Origin: Allacma fusca
Taxonomy: Eukaryota; Arthropoda; Collembola; Symphypleona; Sminthuridae
Length of the DNA: 64,000 nucleotides
Reading direction: 5' to 3'
Assembly (NCBI GenBank): GCA_947179485.1
Contig: OX359250.1
Span: forward strand, 28,344,654-28,408,653
The stretch's first letter is position 1. Each line of letters opens with the position of its first letter. A program made the position numbers and the translations under genes. The notes under the pieces are model-generated. The model was not told the origin of the DNA. It made no database searches and saw only the letters and a list, made by a program, of their open reading frames with translations. This document shows, piece by piece, positions 37,732 to 50,433 of this stretch.

Positions 37732-40700
37732 ATGTCGGGATATCCTTCAGCACCGGGTTATCCCTCCGGAGGACCTGGCTATCCTCCAATGGGAGGGCCG
37801 GGTTACCCTCCACCTGGAGGTTACCCTCCTCCTGGCTACCCTCCTGGCGGACCGGGCTTTGCCATGGGCCCTGTCCACGGTTACCCTCCTGGTCCACCGC
37901 AAGGTGATTAATTATAATCTTTTGTGACTGTTTACCATTAAATGTTGACAAGTGTGTGGTTGTTGTTAATAACGACTGGACATCAATCAGCTCTGACGTT
38001 AATGGCCCACGTAACTGCCTGTAGTGACGCGATTTAATGGTACTTCTGCACGAATGTAAATCCTCAGTGACGTAATTACTTTGATGGCATTAATAATTAT
38101 TGTAAAGTGTCAGTAGTATTAATTAACCCTGAAGTTTCAGGAATAATGGGATTATTTTGATTACTAGAATGAATGGGTTGAGAGTCAAAGTAGAGGAAGT
38201 TGTTGGAATGGTATTTAATTCATAAAAGTAATTTCGTAAGAAGGTATTCCGAGAATTTAATATAGAATATTTGATGTATATAGTTCCAGATCCAAGTTAA
38301 CCAGGGTTTATTTGGGGAGATTTGGAGCGTTTAAGGATTTACAAAATAATACTTGGATGACACATGGGACTTGATCGGAACTGACCTCTGAGTGGGGTTA
38401 TGACAAGGGATTGTATGGGGTAGTGTTAATTACTGTGGTAATTGTAATATTTAGGAAAATAGCGCGTGTATAGTAGGGGGTTAATTTTTGTATGTCAAAA
38501 AAGTGACGGGAGTAGATGATAATGATCATTGATTTGTAAGCTCATCTGATAAGGAATGATAAATTTGAAGTATGAAGGAGTTATGTGAGTTGTTGTTGAG
38601 TATTTGAATTGGGTTTTTAATTAGTGGGGAGAGTCGGAAGCCCAAGGTTATTTAGAGGTATTTCTCCTTAAAAAGAAATTAATTTTGTAAGTAGTTCTGG
38701 AAAAGTGAGTCAGATTTGGTGAGGTGTATGGAGGGTGGTAATGATGTAGGGTATTGATTTCGATGAATTTTGTAGTTACTGTGGTGGCAGCACTATCATC
38801 CATTATCGGTTGTGTAATGATAGGGCGAATCTCGTAATATGTAAATATGTAAATAAAAGATGACCGGAACGGAACTGATACCGCAGAGGACTAAATGTCC
38901 TCAATTGTTTGGCTATTGTGATACACGGGGAATGATGTCATTTTTTAAGGCAATTAAAAGTTGTTTGAAGATGTAATTTTTGGAGGGTTGACGCTAATTT
39001 AGCACTGTGATTCACGGCCTTCTTTGAATCGACACTCATGTGTCTAGCGATTTTTGACTTGTTGATGAACTAATTATTGCAGTAGGCTGTCATTGTGGGA
39101 ATTTTGATAAGGTGTTGAATAATTGAAAGTTTTGAAGTACGACAAGTTTTTGGTATTATCAGGAGTTTTAGTTTTTTTTATTGTTCAAACGACGTATTGA
39201 ATGGAGTGGGCTGCATCTGACAATCTAACGGTTGACCATTTCTATGACTTGTTTGATGTTAGTAGGAGATTCCTTGGGTGTGGAATTATTGTATCTTTTG
39301 GAGGAAGAGAGCAGTAGAGGACTGATAATGACATCCCTTTTGGATGATAACAGGACTGAATGAGTGCATAGTGTATTGTTCGTATCAGCTTACTAGCGTT
39401 GGTTACTGGCCACAGGGTTTTTATCAGTTCTGGTGACTGATCAGCTATGCGCTACTCCATCAGAGCATTTAAAAGTGACTGATTCAGAGATGACAACGGT
39501 GATTAGTTAGTACTTAATCCGATTTTGAGAATCTGAGGGTCTTATTAGTAGTTCAGGAAAAAATATTTAATTCACCGAGCCGCACGATATCACTTGGTTT
39601 AGAAGCAAACCAACTTGAGAAACTCGTCATTCATTCAGAAATATCGTTATTTTTGTAGGATATCCGTATCCTGTCCCGATGCAGCCTGGTGATGATGGAT
39701 TCGAACCTCCTTCGGGGTAAAAAAAACCATTCACTTGGTTCACCTAACCTTAACTTTTTAACTACAGAGAACATGATTATTTGTATTTCGTGTGTGTATT
39801 CTGTATCGAGTGAGGAATTAATTACTTGGAATACATTTTTTTCAGGTACGCTTACCCTCCGATTCCCGTACCAATACAACGTGAGTGGTTTATTTCTAAC
39901 TGAACTGTATTAATTTACAAAAAAGGAATATTCAAAGAACATTCGTCTTAAACTCTGTAATTAATTGATTTTTTGTGTGGATATTTAGCTGGTCAGCCGA
40001 TAGTGAGTCAACCACAGCCTGGTCAAGGACACCAGGGTAAGATGTCTAATAGTTTAACACGATTTAATGTTTAACGGTTTTGTTTCAGGAGCTTGGCTGT
40101 GAAAATAGCCCTTCTCAGCTCTTTCATCACATACTCTAACTTTAATGCTGATTTGCTTTCTGTGTTCACAATGTTGAAAAAAGTATAAGGGTGCTGGAAT
40201 TGCAATAAGCAGGTTTTTCGTATGCTCCACCTCATTACTCCCAACCGGTTGTGGGATACTATCCCTCAGGTGGTCCGCAAGGACCTCCACCGATTCAGTT
40301 TCAACCTCAAGGTCTCGTCTAGAATTAATAACCTTTTGTTTACTTAACGTGTTCGTAGGTCCTTGTAGGTTTGTAGCCCCGGGTCGTGCTTGCTCTGAGA
40401 ACATTCATTTTTTTATGCTTCCTGTTGGCTGACTGTGAATTAACTCTGTGGTATTAATTAGTCTGATGAATTTTCAGGTTATGCAGGTGGACACTCGATT
40501 CCTATTAATGTCCCTCCAGGTGAACCTTGTTTCTTGTTAACCTATACTGTATCAAAAATGCATCTGGTAATCTGGTTTATGTTTTAATATTTAAATTTCC
40601 ATTACATTTAACAGGCTTGGAATACTTGACAACCGTTGACCAGCTGTTTGTCAAACAAAAGGTGGAATTGCTCGAAGGTTAGAATCTTATCATTTTATTG

Positions 40701-41761
40701 AATTACACGTAAATATTACGAATGACACAGTATGAAGGGATTGATTATCAGACTACCTATTTCAGCATTCTTGGGTTGCGAAACGAAGAACAAATACAAA
40801 ATAAAAAATAGCCAAGGCCAAATTATTTATACGGCCAAAGAGGATACGGATTGTTGTACAAGGAACTGCTGTGGCCCTCTGAGACCATTTGACCTTATTA
40901 TTAAGGATTCACAAGAACGGGAAGTCATTCATTTGTCTCGACCGTTTGCTTGCGGCTCCTGCCTCTGCCCTTGTTTGCTACAAGTAATTGAAAAATTAAA
41001 TTAGTGTGCAAGGATTTGAAAGTAAATGACTAACGAAACTCAATTTTTTGTAGTCTATAGAAGTGGAGGCTCCTCCTGGCACTCCTGTGGGGAGGGTTGT
41101 GCAGGACTGGAGTATGTGTACTCCCCAGTTTCGGATACTAGACGCCAGTGGTGAAACAGTACTTCGGATCGAAGGTCCACTCTGTACATTCTCCCTCTGC
41201 GGGTCGGTAGAGTTCCAGGTAAAACAATTTGGTCATTAGTGTCAGAATACCAGGGTGTCTTAAATGTTTTAGAGTAGTGGTAAAATTCATGTCATGGTAC
41301 ATCAAATATAAAGGATACGCGTAGGGCATGTACATAGATTAGTTTGAAATGTTGTGTTAATTTCTCGTAGATATTATCTAAGGATGGGAGCACTCAAGTC
41401 GGCAAAATTTCAAAGCAGTGGAGTGGACTTTTGCGTGAAGCTTTCACCGACGCAGATAATTTTGGTTTAAGCTTTCCAATTGATTTGGATGTGCGAATGA
41501 AAGCCGTCATGTTGGGCGCACTTTTCTTGATCGTGAGTGTCATTTACTCAAGTTTTTTAATGTTAAATATCCAATAGCTAGGTCGAGTAATTACCTTTTT
41601 TGCAGTCTTGGAACATTATAATTTATCGTCTTCAATTTTGATGTTTTTAATTTTGATGCTGGTTGATAGGTTTTTTAACGGAGTTTTATTCTTTGTTTCA
41701 GGATTTTATGTTCTTCGAAAAGTCAAACAACCAAGAAAGTGACGGAATCGGAATGCTTTGA
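37732..41761 (+). CDS. Phospholipid scramblase, copy 1 (complete)
   Basis: PLSCR-family membrane protein, linked to Ca2+-dependent bidirectional movement of phospholipids. Eleven exons: 37732-37903, 39659-39716, 39846-39880, 39989-40036, 40213-40311, 40478-40519, 40615-40677, 40766-40983, 41054-41218, 41371-41532 and 41702-41761. All phases agree and give 373 residues. Exons 1-6 encode a Pro/Gly/Tyr-rich tail ([28 protein letters not shown]). Exons 7-11 encode the scramblase core: [36 protein letters not shown], a cysteine-rich palmitoylation-type motif ([11 protein letters not shown]), the Ca2+-loop-like [14 protein letters not shown], and a C-terminal hydrophobic helix ([17 protein letters not shown]). 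The core tracks human PLSCR1 closely. ATG 40732 is not the start of exon 8: it is intronic, and the acceptor is at 40765. Intron 1 is long and C-poor. A poly(A) signal lies at 42130. Confidence 0.95.
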
Positions 41762-42129
41762 GTGTGCTTTGAAAAACTGCCTTACTTCGAGGTTATTTGT
41801 GTATTTGGACTATGTTGTGGACATCTGCTATGTATATATATATTTCATGACTCAGTCGTCACACTCATTTTGCTACAAAGAGAACTTGAGGTGATGAAAA
41901 TGTCATTTTGCCATCGTAACATTAAGGAACACAAATATTTATGAAAATTTTTATCTTACTTAGCTGTGTACCTATTCAAGTAAACCTTTTGAAAGTAATG
42001 CTTAAGAGGTAGCTCACATACAATTAGTTACATGCTATTATAAAGCAGACAAATTATGTTAGCGTATATTTTCCTCATGTCTAAAATATAAATATATTTC
42101 AAGCATTGTCTGCTGTTTCTCGTACAATG

Positions 42130-42135
42130 AATAAA
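42130..42135 (+). other. AATAAA poly(A) signal for scramblase copy 1
   Basis: AATAAA about 370 nt after the stop. The same sequence is retained in the copy-2 unit at about 49107. Confidence 0.45.
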
Positions 42136-42381
42136 TTCAAACGAAATCGCTTGCTAGAAAATATTTAAACTAATGTTTATCGTTTCTCTCAGTATCCTTA
42201 CAAAAATCACAGATATTGTCAGTAGTCACCAGTAGATTCCAATAATAAAAATCCTTGGAATTTTCATTAGAATCCGTTGATCTTCATATTTATTTACTTC
42301 TCGACATATTCCATTTTTATTATTATACAGGTTTCTGCAAACACCACCACGCTGCATTCTTAAGGTATAGTTAGCCATAAG

Positions 42382-43254
42382 CAAAGATGCTAAACTGATT
42401 TTGCCTATCCTACATCCTACCTATACATTTAGTTTAGGAGGGGTCTTCCTTCTCCCCTATTTGTGCAATTGTAGGGCCTATAACCTTCCCTACAGGTAGG
42501 CATTTACGGCTGCCTACATTTCTACCTATATAGGGATACGGAAAGTGTTATCCCCTTCCTACATGTGACCCTATACTGCAGAATTAAATTAAATTTGTAT
42601 TGAACTTCACAAATTACATTTTGCTGTTTTATTTTAGCAAATTTATTTTGAACATATAACATTAGTTTAGGAAAAATTTAGGCTATCCCTCATGTGCAAC
42701 AACTATTCAGCAAACACTCAGCAATTGTTTGTTACTATGTATCATGTATTTAAACAAACTGATTTTGAGTACTTCTTCAAAATTAATGTTACTTATGCAT
42801 TATGTGAAACCTCGTATTGATCGCGCCTATTGCACGTTAGAGCAATCACATACAATATATGCACATGTACTTAGCTATGTATGGATATTATTTTGAATGG
42901 GAAATCTCACATGACCCTGCGCCTGCAGTAGCCTGATATTCCAACGTTTCAAAATCGCTATGGTTTTTGCATTGAGGTAAGACTTCCCCCCATAATGTGA
43001 CAATAGTTATGTATATACATCCTATATATTTGCCTTCATACAAGCGTGTTCTTGTGCTGCCTACGCCTACAGTGCCTACATATTTGCCTATATGACCGCA
43101 TGTATGCAGGTGTGCATTTCCTATTTATAGGAATTTTTTCTGCAAAAACCAGTGCACCCTATTTTGCCTACAATTGTTTCTGAAAATAGCTCGCACCCTA
43201 TAATAGGCCTACAAGTAGGCCTACGCCTACATGTAGGATAGGCAAGCATCTTTG
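42382..43254. mobile_element. hAT-like non-autonomous DNA transposon, 873 bp
   Basis: Flanked by an exact 8-bp direct repeat GCCATAAG (42374-42381 and 43255-43262). The ends are inverted: CAAAGATGCT on the left and AGCATCTTTG on the right, followed on both sides by a shared TGCCTATCCTACAT block displaced by about nine bases on the left. An 8-bp target duplication is the hAT hallmark. No transposase frame is present; the interior is rich in CCTACA/TAGGCCTAC motifs. The paralogous unit has the intact empty site AGCCATAAGTATATTTG at 49342, which proves insertion after the unit duplicated. Confidence 0.9.
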
Positions 43255-43262
43255 GCCATAAG

Positions 43263-44400
43263 TATATTTGTCCTGACTATAACGGATCGCATACTTGTCT
43301 ATCTCCCATAGCTAAAAGTCAGTTAATTTACAAAAGTGCCAAATTTACGTCAATTTACCCTTTACTAAAGAAAAAGTGATGATGTTTTGCTAGAATTTTG
43401 GTTAAGACAATCAGCCCCAGTTCCTACGTGTTTAAAATATTTTTATACATATAAATATTAGGGCTTGCAGAGTAATTGCAACGGTAAACTAACTTGTGTT
43501 GTACTTTTATTAATAGGAATTTGGAATTTAGTTCTTTCACGTGTTAAAATTTGTTATCATTCCTTAAGATTTTTTATCGAGAGTGTTTTCAATAATTTTA
43601 AACTAAATATAGGAAGGATAGATTGCGCTTACCCGATTCGCGCGGACAAATGCTAGTAGGGCAAATTCAGGTAATTTATCCGGTCCGGGCGGATAAACGC
43701 GGATAGGACAAATTCGGAAAGACTTATTAGCAATTGAAGAGACTTATTGAAGTGGTAAGTCTTCACAGGAATTTACATACTAATCTTTTATGCTCATATA
43801 GCCAGCGCGAGTAGACAGTTAAGTAAAGCCGAATCATAACCAACCATTTCCCCTCTAAAATTGATAAGCTTTTATCTATTTTAACAGCATATGTATATAA
43901 TGTTTTTCTTGTTCGCCAAGAAACCATTTGTCCCTCCCAATTCGGTTTATGGTATTTCATTACTGGGTAACTCAAGTTTATCGTTGTTCAATGGAAGCAG
44001 TTTGTAATCGAGCACTGTCGTTCGTCCTCCAGGTTTTTTCAGAAACATCCTCAAGAGATTGGCATTAATGAAGTATTGTATCTACATTATAGTAATAACA
44101 AATAAATTGAACCAAACCTCAGTACAGGGAAGTACATGCGTTAGAGTAGTAATCACACATTTCTGGAGAAGGTAACCTGTACACCCGAAACATGCACAGT
44201 ATTCGTGCAAGTAACCTCATAGACATATTATCATTGAATGAATTTGAGCAACACAATATTTATTCTGTATTAATAATAAATGCATGTTTTATGCTTATAT
44301 TATAATACCAAGAAGATTTTTCAAAAAGCATTGGTTAGCATGCTTTCGTTTCTGCTTTGCCAAGCACGGGTTTACTAAACTTAATATTAAACAAGTTAAA
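43263..44400. other. 3' flank of scramblase unit 1, duplicated downstream of copy 2
   Basis: Non-coding. Aligns with 49351-50265 beside copy 2, with many small differences. The shared stretch ends at TAAACTTAATATTAAACAAG (44379-44398) against TAAACTTAATGTTAATTAAG, marking the right edge of the duplicated unit. Confidence 0.7.
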
Positions 44401-44519
44401 TGCACAGTAGCGTTTCCGGATTTCAAACGGAATGTGATAGTGGTTTCCCTATCGTGGTTTTTAATTTGGGATGGATTTGACAACGGACGTCATGTCCAGC
44501 TTTTGCACAATTTTGGCCT

Positions 44520-46420
44520 AAGTTTTTTTAGTGGATCGATTTCAGTATTGTAGTTGTGGCAGGAAACACCAGTGACAGAAAATTTGCATACATTTGGAAA
44601 GCAAAACATCAATTTTATTATTAGTGTCTATATACTATCGTTTCATTCAGACCAGCGTGTATTTTTTCTGAACTGCTACAATGCAGGTCTATCAAGTCAA
44701 CGCAGAACCCGGGTATTTGCTGACGATTTCTTTAGCATTGTTCTTGGTTATATCATATTCGCAAACCCAGCATTTTTCCTATAGGAATATCTGGTTGAGT
44801 TGAACAAGCCCCTCAATTTAAGCAACTATAAAGTTAAATTCTGTGTGATTACAGTATAGGATGTGACAAATCTTTTTTCTCTCTTCTTCCTTAGTTTTTG
44901 TAAGCCGGCTAGTTAAAAAAATTTTGGATTCCCCCATCTTGTAGATAATTAACTTGCGTATATTTAAAAACAATGTCAGTTGTAACCAAGGTTAATCTAT
45001 GAGGTCACAACGGTAAATGACTGCAATAACTTTAATACTCAGTGAAAGAAACTCAAACTCAAACACTTGTGTTCCGTTCTCCCCGCACATTTGGCACTTC
45101 CACTCTAACTCCGTGTTTCCTTCAACTTTGTCGTACAGTTCGAATTTATGTGTCCACAATACTCAAAACAGGGGCTTTAGGACACCTTATTTGGAAGCTC
45201 ATAAAATTTATTAAGAAGTAACGATAATTTTTTTTTCTGGAAAAAAAATATTCAGGTATCATTTTTCCAAACAATGACCCGACGTTGCTTCACTCATTTA
45301 CCCCCGGTGACCTTAAGGGCTGATGCAGGTCAATGAATGCAGTTTTGTAAAATCCGAAAGAAATGATGCACAAATCAAGAGAATCGAATTTTCAAACACA
45401 CCTGCTTGTACAGTAGCATAGTACCCCATAAAATATTATTTAACGTTTCCTTCAAGTATTTTTGCAAAGATTTGATTTTAAAAACTATATTGCTAACAAA
45501 ATTGAATTTTATATTAGTTCAATTCAAACTTTCAATAAAGTGCTATTCTAAGTTCAGTTCGTATGTATGAATACCCAGATTGCCTTCCGCGAGAAAGATA
45601 AAAATCTGTAAAAGTTTAACATATGAAAAATTAATCACTTCCGTCTTATTGCATGCTTTTAGACATCCAGCAGACCACGTCAAACCCTTGGGCTATCATG
45701 GTACGGAAGATAAGGGTTACACTGTAGAATCCGGGCCCATTTCGTAAGAGCAATTAATAGTTGATTTTATATTAAAGAATGGCAGGAAACACCAGTGACG
45801 GAAATCTTACAAACTGCATACATTTGTAAAGCAAAATATCATTTAGTGTCTACTGTCGTCTCATTCATTCGGGATTTTTAGTTTCCATCGTGTTGTTATT
45901 TTTAACCTGCTGCAATGTAGGTTGGTCAAATCACCTCGGTATCCGGGTATTAGCTGACGATTTTGACTATGTATTATTCTTGGTTTAATCATATTACATA
46001 TTCGGTATGTTCATACAGGTTGATTGGTTGGGGTGAAGAAACTCCCCAATACAAGTTAAATCCAAGTCTTGCTGATTACAAGATGTTCCAAACCCTTTCT
46101 CTCTTTTCTCCCATAGCTTATGTAGATGGCTTATTAAAAATCTTGTCTTGCCCCTTTCTGCAACCATGCATCATAATTTGAATTTTTTCCCATGACACTC
46201 AAAGCAGTGAATTTTATTAGCACCTATTTTTCAAGTCCAAAATATTTCCTACAGATACAAATAAACGTAAATGTATCAAAGTAAAATCTAGTCCTGTAGC
46301 ACAAAAGCGGGTCAGATACATAGTTAAAGAGCTACTTTCTCCATGAAGCCTAGGGAGTTAGGCTCCCCATATGGAAACATAGAAACAAATATATGTTGGT
46401 CCAAACGAACAAATATTCCT
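44520..46420. repeat. A/B repeat module upstream of scramblase copy 2
   Basis: Two related segments, A from about 44520 to 44830 and B from about 45778 to 46160, each beginning GGCAGGAAACACCAGTGAC and containing CTGCTACAATGCAGG- or CTGCAATGTAGG-like text, then GTATTTGCTGACGATTT or GTATTAGCTGACGATTT. The same pair recurs upstream of copy 3 (60455-61250) and is absent upstream of copy 1. Not recognised as a named element. Its position where exon 1 should be raises the possibility that it supplies a promoter or leader. Confidence 0.7.
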
Positions 46421-46556
46421 AACAGATGTAATCAGATTTTGAGAATCTGAGAGTTACATATATATATGAAACATAGTACGTATTAATAGTCCAGAAAAAG
46501 GAATTTCCTTGTTTGAGAAATGCATAATTCTTTCAGAATTATCCTTAATTTTGTAG

Positions 46557-48441
46557 CATATCACTATCCTCCTGCTCAGATGCATACTAGCTATATGATT
46601 TGAATCTCCTAAGGCGAAAAACGACCGATTCACTTGTTTTACTTTTTAAATAATGTGAAATTCACATTTTAAAATTCGTGTGCTGATTGTACATTGAGTG
46701 AGGCATTAATTACTTTTAAAATTTCTTCAGGTACGCTTATCCACCGATTCCTGTACCAATACAACGTGAGGGGTTTATTTCTATCTGAATTGTATTTTTA
46801 AAAATCGGCTTAATTCAATGGACATTTGTAGTCAACTCTGTAATAAATTAAATAAATTTTTGATGTATGATTAGCTGATCAGCCGGTAGTGAGTCAACCA
46901 CAATCTGGTCTAGGACCCCAGGGTACGTAGTGTAGTCTTTTAAACGAGATTTACTATTTAACGGTTTTGTTTCAAGACTTGACTTGTTCCTAGGTCTTGT
47001 GGGTATGTAACCCCAGGTCGTGCTTAATGCACTGATTGTGAGAACATTCATTTTTTATGCTTGCCGTTGAATGACGCTGAATTAACTATGGGATTAATTA
47101 GTGTGATGGATTTTCAGGTTACATACAAGGACACTCGTTTCCTATTAATGTCCCTCCAGGTGAACCTTGCTTCTTGATGTCTTATTCTACACCAAACTTG
47201 TATCTATTTTAGGTTTTCACATGAATTATTCCACTATGTTTAACAGGCTTGGAATACTTGACAACCGTTGACCAGCTGTTTGTCAAACAAGAGGTGGAAT
47301 TGCTCGAAGGTTAGAGCCTTCTAACTTTATTGGATTCGACGTAAATATTTAAATATTACATGAATGATACAGTATGCAAGGATTTAATATCAGACTGCCT
47401 ATTTCAGTATTATGTGGTTGCGAAACGAAGAATAAATACAAAGTAAGTAATAGCCAAGGCCAAGTTATTTACTCGGTCAAAGAGGATACGGATTGTTGTA
47501 CGAGGAATTGCTGTGACGCTCTGAGACCCTTTGACATTCTCATCAGGGATTCACAAGAACGGGAGGTCATTCATTTGTCTCGACCGTTTGCTTGCGGCTC
47601 CTGCCTCTGCCCTTGTTTGCTACAAGTAATCAAAATAATGAATCATTAGGAATTAAAAAACGTCTCGATTCTAAAGTCAATGTCTAATGAAATCCAATTT
47701 TTCAGTCAATAGATGTGGAGGCTCCGCCTGGTATTCCGGTGGGGAGGGTTGTGCAGGACTGGAGTATGTGCATTCCGCAATTTCGGGTACTAGACGCCAG
47801 TGGTGAAACAGTACTTCGGATCAAAGGTCCATGCTTTACATTCTCCCTCTGCGGGTCGGTAGAGTTCCAGGTAAAGCTATTTGATCAGAAATGTCCGAAT
47901 ACCAGGCTGTCTTAAATATTTTAGAGCAGATTCACGTCATGGTACATCAAATATAAAGCATACGGACGGATGGCATGTACATAGATTAGTTCGAAATATT
48001 GTGTTAATTGCTCGTAGATATTATCTAAGGATGGGAGCACTCAAGTCGGCAAAATTTCAAAACAGTGGAGTGGACTTTTGCGTGAATTTTACACCGACGC
48101 AGATAATTTTGGTTTAAGCTTTCCAATTGATTTGGATGTGCGAATGAAAGCCGTCATGTTGGGCGCACTTTTCTTGATCGTGAGTGTCATTTACTCAAGT
48201 TTTTTAATGTTAAATATGCAATAGCTAGGTCGTCTGAACAAATCATGATTTTCTTGCAGTGCTTCATTTACTATTAGTGTAGGTTGGATGTATGTGTATA
48301 TTGTATTTGCAGCAGTCTTGGAACGTTACAGTTTCTCGGCTCTCATTTACTACTTATGATTTTAATTTTGAGTTACTTAAACAGTCTTTTTAAACGGAGT
48401 TTTACTCTTTATTTCAGGACTTCATGTTTTTCGAGGAATAG
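46557..48441 (+). pseudogene. Phospholipid scramblase copy 2, 5'-truncated paralog
   Basis: Tandem duplicate of copy 1 lacking exon 1. The exon-2 relic (46557 onward) has a stop and has lost its donor GT. Intact exons with consensus splice sites are 46731-46765, 46875-46922, 47118-47159, 47247-47309, 47408-47625, 47706-47870, 48018-48179 and 48418-48441. The counterpart of copy-1 exon 5 is deleted, but it is phase 1-1, so the frame survives. The core keeps [21 protein letters not shown] and the DADNFG loop. The last exon ends DFMFFEE, about 13 residues shorter than copy 1, after a small deletion. No start codon in frame with exon 3 is evident. It could be a decaying duplicate, or an expressed paralog using a new 5' exon. 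The open frame across eight exons keeps the second option alive. Confidence 0.8.
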
Positions 48442-48514
48442 GGATCGGTATGCTTGGAATGGTAACCAATGGTCTGGATATTTGTATATTTAAATTATGT
48501 TGTGGATTTCTGCT

Positions 48515-48832
48515 ATTATATAATTATTGTAATGAAATGACCCAGCTGTGCTTTCTCATTCCCCACGCGTCATCACGAAGAGAAAACGGTTTGCGCCGTG
48601 CTTTTCCCTCTTGATGATTGTTTACCAAGATTATTATTATTAAAACGACTGAAATTGTCAATATTACTACTATTTGTATTTTATAAAACGCCAAATTTGC
48701 AAATGTGATGCTATTAACATTGAATTAATGTTAAATATGCTGCGGAGCCTGCTGACTCTGACCTCTGACTGATCCTGTCATTCTAGGTTAAGATTTCGTC
48801 GAATAAAGACGTCCTTCTATTAAAATACTTAT
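48515..48832. other. about 300-bp segment shared by units 2 and 3, absent from unit 1
   Basis: Copy 1 runs directly from CTGCTATGTATATA to TTTCATGACTCAGTCGTCAC (near 41840). Copy 2 carries extra sequence here, including CTTTCTCATTCCCCACG and GAATAAAGACGTCCTTCT. Copy 3 has the same extra sequence at about 63640-63955. Either an insertion in the ancestor of copies 2 and 3 or a deletion in unit 1. No clear terminal repeats were seen. Confidence 0.65.
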
Positions 48833-49342
48833 GTCATGACTCAGTCGTCACGCTCATTTTTCTACAAAGAGAACTTGAGGTGATGAAAGTGTCAGTTTTC
48901 ATCGTAACGTTAGGAAGACAAATATTTATGAAAATTTGTATCTTACTTAGATGTGTCTGTATCTATTTAACAAAACCTTTTTAAAGTAATTCTTAAAAAG
49001 GTAGCTCACTTACAGTAATTAATTACGTTCTATTACAAAGCGGACTAATTATCCCTGATGACTATACAAATATAACCAAGCACTTGCTGCTGTTTCTCTT
49101 ACAATGAATAAATTCAAACGAAATCGCTTGCTAGAAAATATTTAAGCTAATGTTTATTTTTTCTCTCAGTAAACTTTCAAAAATCTCACTTGTTGTCAGC
49201 AGTCATCAACAGACCAATAATGAAAATCCTTGGAATTTTCCTTAGAATCCGTTGATCTTCATATTTATTTACTCGTCTATTCCATTTCTATTAATGTACG
49301 GGTTTCTGCAAATACCCTCACTGCATTCTTAAGGTGTAGTTA

Positions 49343-49350
49343 GCCATAAG
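49343..49350. other. empty target site matching the hAT-like insertion beside copy 1
   Basis: GCCATAAG occurs once here inside TTAGCCATAAGTATATTTG. Beside copy 1 the same octamer is split and doubled by the 873-bp element. Confidence 0.9.
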
Positions 49351-50433
49351 TATATTTGTCCTGACTATTATAGCCGGCTAATGTTCTATTTCAAACAATT
49401 GGTCCTTTACGAAGGTAAGAATTTTAATGGCTTGCTGGAATTTTGGTTCAGACCATCGACCCCTGTTCCTGTCTTTGTTTATTTGTATATATGTTAGCGA
49501 ATACAGTGGGTGGATATAGGATGGTTCTTCACCTTCACTAGCACTATGCACCAACAATAAGCAGATGCCACGTAAAATTAACTACAGAACGGATAAATTG
49601 CGCTTATCTGATCCGTGTGGATAAATGCAGGAATTTAGCTGCATGTTAATCGTGCCTACTCTCATAGCCAGATCGAGTAGACAGATAAGTAAAATCGATC
49701 CATAACCAACCATTTCCCCTCTAAAATAAAAAAGCTTCCATCTATTTTATGCACCTTTATTTGGAAGGAACACTGGCGATTTCGAAGTATTTATAGGAGA
49801 GAATCATTCAGGTTCCTCTTCACCAAGAAACCATTTTATATCTCCTAATTTGGTTTCCAGTATTTTATTATAGGGAGACGGAAGCGGTTACAATTTTCCC
49901 GTTCATTGGAAGCAGTTTGTAATCAAGGTCTGTTTTCTTTTTTAAAAACTTAGTGGCGACTTTGTGCTGTGTTTGGATGGTATGGGCGACGCCCGAAAAG
50001 AGTCCATAATAAATTAAAATCTGAATTTCTGGAGAAGTATACCAAGAAACACTAAATCATCAACGTTTTTACACGCCACAAAGTTATAATATCACTGAGT
50101 GAAGATTTCGAGCAACACAATATTTATTGTGTATTAATATTAAATGCATATTTTATGCTTATATAATACCAAGAACATTTTTCAAATTGCATTGGTTAGC
50201 ATGCTTCCGTTTCTGCTTGGCCAAGCACGGGTTTAATAAACTTAATGTTAATTAAGTTAATCGTCTTTACATCGTGCATCGTATAACTGTGTGCTTGGAT
50301 CGGATTGAATAGAAACCTCCACTCCTGTTCCACTCGTCGTACGACATTAGGCTCTTTGCGAAAAGCAAACGTAGGACGTAAACGCTAACGCAAACGCTAA
50401 AATTTTCCCTTTGCGTTTACGTTTACGTTGAAT

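Noticed and set aside
39690-39716. Possible tRNA B-box (GATTCGAACCTCC)
   Set aside because: This is scramblase exon 2, in frame and spliced on both sides.
40732-41004. Separate small gene starting [11 protein letters not shown]
   Set aside because: The first 11 codons are intron. The acceptor TATTTCAG at 40765 joins the previous exon in phase and restores the family sequence [16 protein letters not shown].
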